Shown: in pieces, positions 1 to 10,330 of the stretch
How positions within the stretch are numbered: the first letter of the stretch is position 1
How the letters are laid out: each line of letters opens with the position of its first letter
The notes under the pieces: model-generated
Databases searched by the model: none
The model's input: only the letters and a program-made list of their open reading frames with translations
What the model was told of the DNA's origin: nothing
Made by a program: the position numbers and the translations under genes
Assembly: GCA_013396995.1 (NCBI GenBank)
Contig: VWZP01003907.1
Coordinates: forward strand, 1-64,000
Source of the DNA: Dicaeum eximium
Taxonomy: Eukaryota > Chordata > Aves > Passeriformes > Dicaeidae
Reading direction: 5' to 3'
DNA length: 64,000 bases

Positions 1-35
1 CTCCTGCAGAAATCTGCCTCATCCCTCATCCTCTC

Positions 36-260
36 TGTCAGGAAAATTAACCCACANACTTTTTGATTTTTAATTCTCATGGAATTTTTAGAGTTTTTCC
101 CCATTGTTCCTTTCATCTTCCAACATCCAATTTCATTTCTCAGCAAACCCACAGTTTGTTTGTAAAGGCAAATATCTTTATTTCCATTCATCAATCAGTG
201 GAGTCCTTCCCATTTTTCCTTTTCCCTCTCAGTGCTGGTTTTCTCTACCAGCAGCCCCAC
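36..260 (-). mobile_element. LTR-like interspersed repeat, copy 1 (internally deleted)
   Basis: This segment matches 16504-16984 in the same orientation and 54871-55273 in the opposite orientation. Read on the minus strand it ends TTTTCCTGACA, and the four copies share this end. It contains the shared outer parts: the stretch with CAGGAAAATTAACCCAC near 40 and the stretch with TTGATTTTTAATTCTCATGG near 62. It lacks about 275 bases that copy 2 carries between them, including the TATA-like repeats and the AATAAA. The join falls at the single N at position 57. The TG...CA type ends and the AATAAA in the longer copies suggest a solo long terminal repeat of an endogenous retrovirus. No retroviral coding sequence is visible. 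The family name is not assigned. Confidence 0.6.
57..57. other. Single ambiguous base at the deletion junction of LTR copy 1
   Basis: One N lies exactly where copy 1 skips about 275 bases relative to copy 2. It may mark an unresolved or collapsed join in the assembly, or a heterozygous deletion. Confidence 0.8.
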
Positions 261-1589
261 AATTTTGCCTGTTCCAAGGCACCGTGACCCCGGAGCAGCA
301 GCCCTGGCAGGGGGCCAGGCCTGCACTTACAGGGATGGTTCTGGAAAAAACAGGGGGCTGAGTGATGTTTTTAATATTAATATCTATTCTCTCCCTGTCC
401 CCCAGCATGCTAAATTCAACTTTGTTCCAGCCCTGCCAGTCCAGGCTTGCATTTCCATTTTCCAGCTGAGTTTTGGGATCGTTTATTAAGCCAGAAACAA
501 TTAAATCAAGTCCTAGTGTAGCTGTTAATTATAAGGAAATAAGGACTTATTTCAATAATCCTACTGTTGTGTTCTGCTTTTCTTTTGAACTCAGTTTTTT
601 AATCAGGCAGAAATAGGAAATCGGGATGCTTGGAAGAATCTCAGCATCCAGATTTCCAAGCCTGGTGCCTCTTTTCCCTTTAAGCTTTAACCCAAAAGCT
701 TTATTTTTAAAATTGCTCTCACTCTGTGGTATCTCTTCAGAGCTTCTGTTCCATTTGGCAACTTTAGCAGCTCATTAGGGCTTCTTGCTTTTATTTTGAC
801 TTGGGTAATGAGGGCTGTAAAGAATTGCGAGTCTATACCGGTGTTAATGAAAACCAGAGTGCAAAGGGCAGAGCTGATAAATCCCGAGCAGGAAAACATC
901 TCAGCCGGGATTTAGCTCTAAGCTGCCTCAGCAGAGCCCGGCTTTGCGAGGGATGGTTTGTCTGTGGGGATAAAATCACCCACGCGGGGGTTGCCCCTTG
1001 TTTTTCGGCAGGTTTGGTGCTCTCAGGCAGCAGGGAAGGCACTTACAGAGCCTCGCAGTGATTTTTAATTTTTGTTTTTCCAGGCTGGGTGCGAGCAGCA
1101 GGTGCTGAGCTCTGTCCCAGACTCAGCTCTCGCTGCTCCTCCGCCTGGCACCTTGGCTCAGGGCTGGGCTCGCTCCAGGGTCAGTCAGGGACAGGGAGGA
1201 GAATCCCTGCCCCGCTGTCCCTGGGTGTTCCCCACCTCTCCAGGGCAGGGTGGCTCCTGTCCCACCTGGATTTGTCCCCGTTGCCATGGCAGAGGCGCTG
1301 CTGTCACCTCCGCAGGCTGTGAGCAGTGGCTGCTTCCCCCGCAGTCCCTGCACATCAATATTTCATGGCTGCAGCCGGGAATGCATTTCATCAGCCCGAG
1401 TGCCCCGGTGAGGGCATTTGGCAGGGCTGCAGGAGGCTCTGAAGGCTCAGGGGTGGTGGCAAAGCCCGGCTTTTCCTTCTCTGAGCCCGCTGCGGAGGTG
1501 GCACTGCCCACACCGCTCTGTGCCCCCTGGAAATTCCTCCTGTGTCATTCCCAATGTTCTAAAGCTGGCCTGGCTCCGGAGGAGTCTGA
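261..1589. other. Unique sequence, no gene recognised; AT-rich block near 480-900
   Basis: No coding frame with family features is visible. The part from about 480 to 900 is AT-rich and non-repetitive, with several TTAAT and AATTA cores and few homopolymers. Avian conserved non-coding elements often look like this. Conservation cannot be shown from one sequence. From about 1,090 the sequence becomes GC-richer with scattered CTGCAG words and nothing recognisable. Confidence 0.3.
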
Positions 1590-1746
1590 CAGAGAGGAGG
1601 TTTAGAGTGGAAATGAGGGAAAAATCCTTCCCTGTGAGGCTGGGGAAGCCCTGGAATGGATTTCCCAGAGCAGCTGTGGCAGTGCCCGAGGCCGGGGTGG
1701 AGGTGCCAATGTCCCTTCCAAGCCAGGCCGTTCCTTCGTTCCGGGA
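1590..1746 (+). mobile_element. CR1 LINE 3'-end fragment
   Basis: The sequence follows the 3' untranslated part of avian CR1 elements. It has a GAGGTTTAGAGTGGAAAT stretch, then AATCCTTCCCTGTGAGG, then CTGGAATGGATTTCCCAGAG, then AGCTGTGGCAGTGCC, and it closes with GTCCCTTCCAAGCCAGGCC. A short internal deletion joins the 'aggtgcc' part to the 'gtcccttcc' end. It is a dead 5'-truncated copy, as most avian CR1 copies are. No reverse transcriptase sequence is present. Confidence 0.8.
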
Positions 1747-4599
1747 ATGTCTGGGAAAAGCCTCCGAGCCCAGGAGTGTGAGCTGCTCTGTGAGGCTGCT
1801 GCTGCTGCTGGACTCGGCTCCTGCCAGGAGAGCTTTGATCCACAGCTCCTTGGAGATCCCACTCGTTGTGATAACCCGGCCAAGAGCTCTGAGCATCCTC
1901 CTGCTGTTCCCATGGCAACGGGGGCGGCTCCATTGTCCCAGGGACCTGTTTTAGGGACACCGGGGGTGCTGCTGAGGACACAGCGAGCCTGGCCCCATCA
2001 CAGGAGCCCTCCCAGGGATTTGGTGCCGCTGCTGCTTCCCCAGGGAAAAGAGATCTGGGATCCGTTCAGGATGTGCCCCATGAAATTCCATTTTATGCCA
2101 CATTTCCATGTGTGACATCTGTCCAGAGCTGCTCCATCACCTCCAGCTCCCGGAATCCTGGAGTCTCAGCTCCTGTTCTATTCCTATCCCATCATTTTTC
2201 AGGCATTCAAACACCCTGGGAGTCGAGCTGGTTACGATTCCTCTAAAAAAAGCATTTCAAAAAACCTGACCTGGAAATGTGCTCAGCTCCCTCAGTCAGG
2301 GAAAATCCCATGGGCAAATCCAGAGGTTTTTCCTGGGCTTTTAACTCCTCCCTGCTGCTTCCAGGAAAGGTTGGTGGTGTTGGAGCATCACCCCAGCTCT
2401 GGGCAGTGCCAGAAATTCTGGATTTTTTTTTGGTCACTCACCAGAAATTCCTGGAGTGCTTTCCTCCTGCAGAGGATTCTTCTTTTCTGCTTTAACTCCC
2501 TCTTTGCTGGCATTAAATAAGGCCTGGGAACCTCCAGGAGGTGAAGGGTGGCTCTGGAGAATTCCTTCTTCTCTAGTGGATTTATCCCACCGGGCACAAA
2601 CCCCAAAGGTTTGATATAGCTGTCAGTTTTTTGGCGTTTTCAGGTGTTTTCTAGGAAAAATCCCAATTTTGATAGGGAAAGTGGTGAGGTGGAAGGAACA
2701 GGAGAGGCCCTGAGACATCCCATGTTGTGTTTGTAAGCTCAAATATGGGATGGTTGGACTGACAGAAATATCGGGATATATCCCAGCTTGAGGATTCCTT
2801 TGTGTTCTCCGAGGAAAAATGGGGGGGAAAAGAGGCTGCAACATGAGCCAGACCCAGATTTGTCCTGTGCAAGGAGATTTTCAGCTGTGTGAAACCATTC
2901 CATGGAAAATGCCTTGTCCTTGCAGCAGGAATTCTGCTGGAGATGCTGGAATTTCAGGATGGATTTGAAACTTCAAACTTGGATTTGGAACTTCAGCCTG
3001 AATTGTGCAGTGAATTGAAAGATCCTTCCTGGCCTTAAAAATCCAGGAATTTACCCCAGCACAGGAAAGAGTGGCTTTCCCCTGATTTTTCAGGAGGTTT
3101 TTTTTTGGTCCTGGACATTTTTTTTTTTCCCTGATTCTTTGTTCTGCTTGGCTCCTTCCACCCACATGACTTTGCCTTTTGGAATTACCCCAGGAAAACC
3201 AGTTTTTAGGAATTGTCCTTCCTTCCTGGGGTCTCTCTGCCACACTTTGTGCCAGGGAGGGAATTTTACAGCGGCTCCACATTCTCCTCTCCCCCCAGTT
3301 GATCTCATCCATCAGCAGAGTTTTTTTTTAAACCTTTTGTTGGCCAAAAATTTGTAATTTTCGCTGCATTTTCTGTCATCTCTAAAGGCAGGGACCACGC
3401 TACTGTCCCAGAATTGTAATAACTTATCTGTCCTTGCTGCCTTTGTGTCAGGTGTTATTATTAATCCTTATCAGCCTGTTGAGGGGAGGAAATTAAAAGG
3501 TCTGAAGGGGCTGAAACTCAGAAAAATTTGTACTTTGGTCACAAGCAGAAGCAAAAATAAAAATCTTATGTATAAGATTGAGAAGTATATTTCAAACTGA
3601 TTTCTTTTATTTTTGGAAATCAGCAATGCAGAGGCCAAAAAAGGAAAAAAAAAGGAAATTCTCTCTTCATCCCCAAAAAGGGTGGGAAACCAAAGGAGAA
3701 TCACAGCAAACCCAGACAGGGCAATTCAGTTCAGCATTCAATTGCAGAGTTAAATATATTTAACTGAAAAGAAGTTATTTGAAGTTGCTGTGAATAAATA
3801 ATGGATTTCAGTTTTCATAAACAACTCATTTTCCTTCACAGAAAGCACCCAGAGCAAATGTTGCTCTGAAATTGTTTAATTACCAAGCCTTGCACTGAGT
3901 TATTTGTTATGAACTTTCTGTCTTTCAGCATCTTCCCCTCTTAGATTAAATCTCATTTTCCCACTCAAATGCTGGGGTGTGAATGGAATCAGCACTTTCT
4001 GTATTTAGAATGGAACCGGGTTTCTGCATTATTAAAAGGAAAAAAAAAGGGTTTTTCAGGAATCCTGGAGCTCATTTAGCTTTTCTGTTCCTTGTTTTCA
4101 GAAATGCTTTCCAGTGCAAGCACCAGGAGTGGGGTCCAGTTGTGCTCCAGCTGCAAAAGGAAAAGGAATTTTGCTCCAGTCCCAAGCCCACGACCTTGTC
4201 CAGCTGCTCATAAAATGGGATTTATTCAACACCATTCCAGGCTTTGACCTGAAAGGTTAATTTTAACCAAACTGGCCAATTTACCTTTAATGGGATTTAT
4301 TGGCACCCAAATAGGAATCAATAAGAATTCTCCATTACTGGGCTTGTAAAACCAGCACTGAGAATAGAAATAAATAGGAATTTGTAGGATCATGGGAACA
4401 GAAATAACAAATCCAGAGCTATGCCTGGAGCTGATCCTTTGATTTTTCCACACCCTGCAGGATTTTGGTGTGGATTTGGTGGTTAAATTCCCTCCCTTAA
4501 ACTGGGAGCCTGGCAGGGAGCTGAGGGGACCCCAATGGACCCCTGACATTTTTAGCTCGTTCTGTAGAACACAAAGAACACTGCAGGGAAGATGCCACC
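1747..4599. other. Unique sequence, no gene recognised
   Basis: Short open frames occur on both strands, but none shows a domain or a consistent start. Homopolymer T and A tracts of 8-10 bases are scattered near 2,420, 3,100, 3,320 and 3,640. The part from 3,730 to 3,970 is AT-rich and non-repetitive and could be a regulatory block. That is inference only. Confidence 0.3.
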
Positions 4600-4895
4600 C
4601 TGGAAATGTGACTTTTTACCTGCTGGAAATGTGAGTTTTTACCTGCTGTAAATGTGAGTTTTCACCTGCTGGAATTGTGAGTTTTTACCTGCTGGAAATG
4701 TGAGTTTTCACCTGCTGGAATTGTGAGTTTTTACCTGCTGGAAATGTGAGTTTTTACCTGCTGGAAATGTGAGGTTTTACCTGCTGGAAATGTGAGGTTT
4801 TACCTGCTGGAATTGTGAGTTTTTACCTGCTGGAAATGTGAGTTTTTACCTGCTGGAATTGTGAGTTTTTACCTGCTGGAAATGTGAGTTTTTCC
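4600..4895 (+). repeat. 23-bp minisatellite, 13 copies
   Basis: Units start every 23 bases from 4600 to 4876 (4600, 4623, 4646 and so on) and read CTGGAAATGTGAG followed by TTTTTACCTG. Two main variants alternate irregularly, differing by AAAT versus AATT after CTGG. A rarer variant has TTTTCACC in place of TTTTTACC. The last unit decays into TTTTTCCCTG. The regular register, with substitutions but no indels, indicates unit turnover by slippage or unequal exchange. Confidence 0.95.
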
Positions 4896-5400
4896 CTGTG
4901 AAAAGCTGTTTTCCTGTCTCCTCCCTTTTCTCTGTCGTTCACACCTCCATTTGCAACATCCCTAAATCCCCCGGTGACAAATCTCCTCTAAACCCCGCTC
5001 TTAAACGTTTCTCCCTGCCATAAATCCAGGCTGAGGAACAGATTGGAGGGGTGTAAAAAATGCCACATCAGGCAGCAAAACGGGCAGATAAGGGGCCGAA
5101 CAAGCAAACAGGTGTTTGATCATTCCACACGTGCTGCCAGAGCAAACAAACCTTTAAAAAGAAGTAAATGGACAACGTGTCCTTTTCATCTGCTTTATCT
5201 CGTCTGCTCCGAGCCAGGAGATTCATAACTCGCTCTCCTCGGGCCTCGTAAATTGTTTCTATTATTCATGATTAAAGTCTGGAGCAGAAGGTTCTTGCAT
5301 ATATCAGCAGACACTTGTTAGAGACATCCTGATGTTATTAAGACATAGATTCAGCCAAAGGTCGTTAGGAGAGCGTCCAAATGGAAATATCACATGGGAG
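4896..5400. other. Non-repetitive block that may be regulatory (about 5030-5345)
   Basis: Unlike its surroundings, the part from 5030 to 5345 has almost no low-complexity sequence. It is rich in motifs used by developmental transcription factors: AGATAAGG (GATA type) at 5084, an E-box-like CACGTG at 5128, ATTATTCATGATTAAAG near 5262, and TGATGTTATTAAGACA near 5330. This composition is typical of avian conserved non-coding elements. No coding frame is convincing. The function is unproven. Confidence 0.3.
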
Positions 5401-5401
5401 G

Positions 5402-5690
5402 CAGAGGAGAACATGAGGGCTGAATGTAAAATAGGAGTGGGGAAGCGTCACAGCAGGACAAAAAGGGGGCAGGGGGACAATTTTGGGGCAGGGGATGAGA
5501 GGGAGGAGGTGCAGCACTTCACTGTCCCCTCCTGGTAAAGGTCACCCAAAGGGGGGACAGAGGAGAACAGAGGGCTGGATAGAAAATGGGAATGTCACTG
5601 GGAAGCAGAGCAGGACAGAGAGGGGACAGGGGAAGGGACAGTTTTGGGGCAGGGGAAGAGAGGGAAGAGCTTCAGCACATCACCTGGAGG
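5402..5690 (+). repeat. Two-copy tandem duplication, about 156-161 bp period
   Basis: The stretch at 5402-5525 (CAGAGGAGAAC ... TTTTGGGGCAGGGG ... GAGGTGCAGCAC) recurs diverged at 5558-5690 (CAGAGGAGAAC ... TTTTGGGGCAGGGG ... GAGCTTCAGCAC). The offset is 156 bases at the left anchor and 161 at the middle anchor, so small indels have accumulated. This is an old local duplication of G-rich sequence. Confidence 0.8.
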
Positions 5691-6384
5691 AGCTGAACTC
5701 CAAACCCCGCCCAGGTTGTTCCAAGCATCCTCAAGCTGGGCTTTAAAATGTAAAACCCCACTCAAGCTTCTCCCTGGGGTCGAACACGAACCCCTCCGTG
5801 CCTGGCAGGAACATCCAGATGTTCCAAAGCCTGGCACAGCCTGGGCCTGCAATTCCAAGCCTCAGATGCAGCTGGAGGCCTGGATGAGGTGGGAATGCTG
5901 CTGCTGGCCCAGATGAGCCCCCCAAGCTCTGCCAATCCCCTCCTGTTGGAGCTGGGAAAACAAAGTTATTGATTCCTTGGCGGTGGTTTAATTGGGACAG
6001 ATCCACAGAACAGGAATGGCTGCACTCCCAGGGGTGCCAGGGAATATCCAGGCAGGTGCATTTGTCACGTGCTTGGCTAATCTGGAGATCTGCAGGAGGA
6101 GTCTGAAGGGGAAATAAAGGGTATGAGAGCCCAGGAGCAGATTCCCACCCCTGGGAGCAGATTCCTGCCTGCCAAGCCCCTCCTGGGTGTGCTTTGGGAT
6201 GTTTCTGTGTCCCTGAGAACAGCTCCTGTCAAGTGGAATGTGGAATAGCAAATGGAATATTTGGTTGGCAAAGCAGGGGCTGTGTTTCAGAGCAGCAAAC
6301 GTAACTCCACGTGCCTTATCTCAGGCTGGAGTCAAAGCAGACCTCACCAAAGTATAAAATAATCATAATTCAGCTGTAGAGCCC
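5691..6384. other. Unique sequence, no gene recognised
   Basis: GC-moderate sequence with short frames only. No repeat family, RNA gene or regulatory structure is recognisable. Confidence 0.3.
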
Positions 6385-6517
6385 GTTTTGTTAAATCACA
6401 TTAGAAAGGGCCCACAGACAAGGGCTGTCAGTGGGGTGTTTGCTCATTCTCACCACAACACCAGTGCCTTGAAAACAGCCTTTTGTGCAGGCAGAAAGTC
6501 CAGAAAAGAAGAGGATG
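6385..6517 (+). repeat. Left arm of a large inverted repeat
   Basis: This 133-base arm matches the reverse complement of 6696-6840 with four or so substitutions and one 12-base indel. The indel is extra GCCCAGGCGTTG-like sequence in the right arm, next to a GTTG duplication. The outer edge is GTTTTGTTAAATCACATTAG and the inner edge is CAGAAAAGAAGAGGATG. The arms are close to 97% identical apart from the indel. They are separated by 178 bases that hold an N and a poly(A) tract. Confidence 0.92.
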
Positions 6518-6640
6518 AGGAGCCCAGGAAGCCAAAGCAGATGGGTTAGGAACAGAGACCCAGCCCAGCTTTTCCTTCAGCAGGAGGAGAAGCGCTCCCA
6601 GTGAGCTGGGATCTCAAAGAAGCACTTCATAATTGAAATT

Positions 6641-6662
6641 NAAAAAAAAAAAAAAAAAAAAA
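6641..6662 (+). repeat. Single N followed by a 21-base poly(A) tract
   Basis: The spacer of the inverted repeat contains AATTGAAATT, one N and then 21 A residues. The N beside a homopolymer suggests an unresolved length or an assembly join. No polyadenylation signal or target-site duplication is evident. Confidence 0.85.
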
Positions 6663-6695
6663 GGAAAGGATTCCCATTCCCTGTCAAAAAGGCAA

Positions 6696-6840
6696 CATCA
6701 TCTTCTTTTCTGGACTTTCTCCCTGCACAAAAGGCTGTTTTCAAGGCACTGGTGTTGGCCCAGGCGTTGTGGTGAGAATGAACAAACACCCCACTGACAG
6801 CCATTGTCTGTGGGCCCTTTCTAATGTGATTTAACAAAAC
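6696..6840 (-). repeat. Right arm of a large inverted repeat
   Basis: This is the reverse complement of 6385-6517 plus a 12-base insertion near 6757. Single-stranded DNA or RNA from this locus could fold into a hairpin with a stem of about 130 bp. The two arms differ at several positions, so they are not a simple mirrored-read artefact. A merge of two haplotypes, or an inverted duplication, would both fit. Confidence 0.92.
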
Positions 6841-8799
6841 AGCCAGCAAGTCAGAATTAATGCAAATGAGTGCAAATTCACATATTCCAAAAGGATTAGA
6901 ATATCATTAATGTGGGCATTAAATATTTAAACAATATCTCTATGAAAGAATTATGAGCTTTCAAAGCTTGTCTGTGTTTTATGACCACATTAAAGCAGTT
7001 GTAATGACATCTTCTATGCTGGGACTTGGAATTCTCCTTTTTTTTCAAGGATCATCGTGGCCAGAGCCCCCAGTGTCCCCCCAGGTCGTGGGTGTTATCC
7101 AAGCTCAGCTCCAGGGGATGTGTGGGAGAGGCAGAAGGTGGCTGGGGTGTAAAACCCCACCACCATCACCAGCAGAGCTCTCCAGGGTCACTCCACCTCA
7201 TCCCCGCCCTTTATCCATGGGGATTCAGCTGCTGGAGTGCTGGGAGGGTTCTCCTGGCTCTGCAGGATCCTGTCCCTACAAACAGTGCAAGAATTCCCAG
7301 AGCTTTGCTCCCTCTGCTTTGCCAACTGCTCCTTCTGCGTTTCACCTCCCAGGGATCTCCTCAGCCAGGGCTGTGCGTGGACAGGGATTTCTTTACTCAT
7401 GGAATTAGTCTAATCCATGCTTTATTTGCACATCTGACACCCCGAGCTGCATCTGATACTCTGCTTTCCCACCTAAGCCAAATTCAAGCTCAGTGATCAA
7501 ACAGAGGCGTGTTCCATGAGCAGCTGCAGTGAAAAGTTCTGATTTTTTGGGGATAACTTGATGGAAAGTCTGCCCAATTTCAGTTACAGGAGCAGAAAGA
7601 CTCGGAGAATGTCTCAGCTGAGACAAGAGCTGGCAGGAAAAGCAGATAACCACAATTAGATAGAGACAGGTGGGGATGAAGGCATTTGTTTGAGTAGTAA
7701 ATATAAAATGAGGATAAACTTTGATATTCCTAGTGAAGGCTCAGCCTATCCTGAGCCTGCCAGGCCTTACCCTGCCTCTCCATAAGAACAGGAGCTCACC
7801 AGGATAACTAAAAGGATCCAAATTGAAATGTTTGGGATGGTCCCAACACCCACAGGGATGTTTCTAAGCCCAGGAGGGCTGTGACAGGCAGGTCTGCAGT
7901 GGGATCTGAGCCCAGCTCTCCACTCCTGCTGCAAAGCCCTTCTTCTGTGCCACTTCCAGCAGTGCCATGTGTGCCTAGCAAAGGGATTAAAATTAAAAAA
8001 TCAAAGGGAATCAAGTGCATGATTCCTGTCAGGGAAAAGAGAGAGGAGTGAAGAGCCCACTTGTGTGACTTAATGCGTTTTTTAAGGAGCTCTCTGGCAC
8101 AGTGGGGAGCATTGCTGGGAGAGAGCCACAGCTCCAGACTCAGGGAAGATCTCTGGTGGTGGCAGTGAATTTTCTCCAGGCTCTGCCAAGTGCTGGGAGC
8201 TGGCAGTGGGAAGTGCAGGGAAACACGGGGCTGAGATGATTTCCCAAACATTCTGTGCCTCCAGCTCTGCTCCTCCCCACAGCTCCCTTCAAGGGGTTCA
8301 AACAGTCCAGGCCAGTCCCTGTGGATGGACTGGGAGAGCTGGCACTGGAATGAGGCAGGTGACAGGGGCTGGATGATCCCGTGGGTCCCTCCCAGCTGAG
8401 GCTTTTCCAGGAGTGTTCCCTTCCTCGGGAATAGCAGCTTTTGTGCTGTTTTGTGCCCTTTTCCATAGGGTGCAGGTGGTGGGAGGAACTGGCAGGGGAA
8501 GGGACAGCAGGAATGCGCAGGGCTGGAATCGTGGGGGTGGCACTGGAAATCTCCCCCTTCCCCAGGGGAGAATTTCCTCCTGGTGCTTTCCAAGCCAGGG
8601 CAGGGCTGGGCTGCTCACCCCTGGAACACCACAAAGAGGTTTCCAGGGATGCAGGCAGGGATTCAGATGGACCCATCCCCTGCTGTCATTTCTGTTTCTG
8701 TTTAATTCTGTTCCCATTTCTGAGCAGCACAAAATGCAGAACCTGCCAACCTGAGCTTCTGAACCTGCCCAGGGCTGGTCAGGCACCAGGAACATCAAT
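6841..8799. other. Unique sequence; AT-rich block at 6845-7020
   Basis: Positions 6845-7020 are AT-rich and non-repetitive, with a perfect octamer ATGCAAAT at 6860-6867 and repeated TTAAT cores. Beyond 7020 the sequence is ordinary and GC-moderate. A 261-residue open frame on the minus strand (7808-8593) is serine- and proline-rich with no recognisable motif, and I do not call it a gene. Confidence 0.3.
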
Positions 8800-9175
8800 T
8801 CTGTGACTAATCTGATCCAGCTCTACACGTGCTCCTTGCAATCAGCAATCTGTTTGCTTTAACTGCAGGCACCACTATGTGACCAGTACATGATCTAATT
8901 AAATGCAACGTATTAATGATCCCCTACATGGATTTGTGATCCTGTAATGAAGGGCAGAACTACACCACAACTCCGCTTGATTTGGTTGTGGCTCAGATTT
9001 TAAAATTATTTTCTCCATTTAATGGCCAAATAATTAATGATAAATCCGTGCGTGACGCTGCTGTAAAATCCTTGATGAAACCTGCTCTGAGAAGGCCACC
9101 AAGCTCAGCTAAGGTGGTAGAAATTAAAATTAATTCAGCTCTTGCATGGATAATAGTTGGTAGGAGGCTGAGCTG
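8800..9175. other. AT-rich non-repetitive block that may be regulatory
   Basis: This block contains many homeodomain-type cores: TGATCTAATTAAATGC near 8890, GTATTAATGATCC near 8910, CAAATAATTAATGATAAATC near 9025 and AAATTAAAATTAATTC near 9120. It lacks simple repeats and differs in composition from both flanks. It is one of the better candidates here for an evolutionarily conserved enhancer. No conservation data are available. Confidence 0.3.
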
Positions 9176-10048
9176 CAGAGCTGTGCTTACTTTGCCAGGT
9201 TTCCTGTTTTGTTGCCATATCCACAAAAACGGCAGCAGGGAGTTGGGGGATGGAGCAGCAGTGACACCTGAGAGCTGCAGTTATTTGCTGGAATGTCAGC
9301 CCTGAGATTCCCTGTGATCTGCTGCAAACCTCGTGGCACATTAAAGACAGAAACTGGGAAGTTGCAGACAGAGCTGGCTGCAACTTGAAACAATCCCATA
9401 AATATTTATTTATGCTCGGGTGCCGTACAAGGGAACTCCATCCCCCTTCCCTTCTGATTTGTACAAGTCCCATAAATTGTCATTTTTTTGACCACTGCTT
9501 TATTTTAATAGCTAACCCAGCAGCTTGGCTTCAAGTTAGACATGAGGAATAGCTGGAGGACTGTTCAAGGAATAAATAAATGGTTTGGTAGGAAGTTCAT
9601 CACACGGAGGGAACAGACTTTCTCAGCACGGGGTCAGTGAAGGCTGATCCTGCCTTGGAGCATCAGAGCCCAGAGCAGCTCTTCCAGCCCCTTCTCACCC
9701 CAGTTCCAGGGAATCTGCCAAATGCTTGTTGAATTTTCTCAGCTGTTTGTGTAAAGTGAAAAAGCCAGACCTGAACCTTGAAAAACAGAACGTCCCCACA
9801 CAGAAGGCAGTGGGTGACACCCAGAGAAAAACGAGCCTGACAATCTGCAGCCCTGCTTTCTGTGCTGGTGCCACCGAGCCAGGAGGCAAATTTAGACAAT
9901 TTCTGGGTTGTTTTGTTGGTTTTTTTTTTTTTTTCACTTTGCAAAGTCTGGTAATTGGATTGGTTCCAGCTCCTCTTTGCTGGTGCTTGATCCTGCTACA
10001 CCAGATGGGAATCCTCAATGTCGCTGCTCTGCCTCCGAAACTCGGGTT
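9176..10048. other. Unique sequence with a poly(T) tract
   Basis: A run of about 16 T residues lies near 9920. The short open frames show no family features. No RNA gene or mobile element is recognised. Confidence 0.3.
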
Positions 10049-10330
10049 CCAAAATGAGATTTGGGGTTGGGGTTTGGGTCCCCGATGCCAAAATGAGATT
10101 TGGGGTTGGGTTTGGTGTCCCCAATGCCAAAATGAGATTTGGGATTAGGGTTGGTGTCCCCTGGTGCCAAAATGAGATTTGGAGCTGAGGTTGGAGTTGG
10201 GATCCCCCGTGCCAAAATGAGATTTGGGATTGGGGTTGGTGTCCCTGGTGCCAAAATGAGATTTGGGGTTGGGGTTGGGGTCCCTGGTGCCAAAATGAGA
10301 TTTGGGATTGGGTTTGGTGTCCCCGGTGCC
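10049..10330 (+). repeat. G-rich minisatellite, about 39-bp unit, 7 copies
   Basis: Each unit begins CCAAAATGAGATTTGGG and continues with a variable G/T-rich part of GGGTTGGGG type, ending GTCCCC(T)GGTG. Seven units are visible, mostly 38-40 bases, with one longer unit near 10167-10211. Because 39 is a multiple of 3, both strands stay open through the array. This explains the long repetitive frames here on both strands (minus 10015-10734, for example). The G-runs on the plus strand could form quadruplexes. Confidence 0.95.

Noticed and set aside
4600..4895. CRISPR array
   Set aside because: The 23-base units are contiguous with no unique spacers, and the host is a vertebrate. It is a minisatellite.
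7808..8593. 261-residue minus-strand open frame
   Set aside because: Serine- and proline-rich composition, with other open frames overlapping it on both strands and no motif. It looks like a chance frame in GC-moderate DNA.
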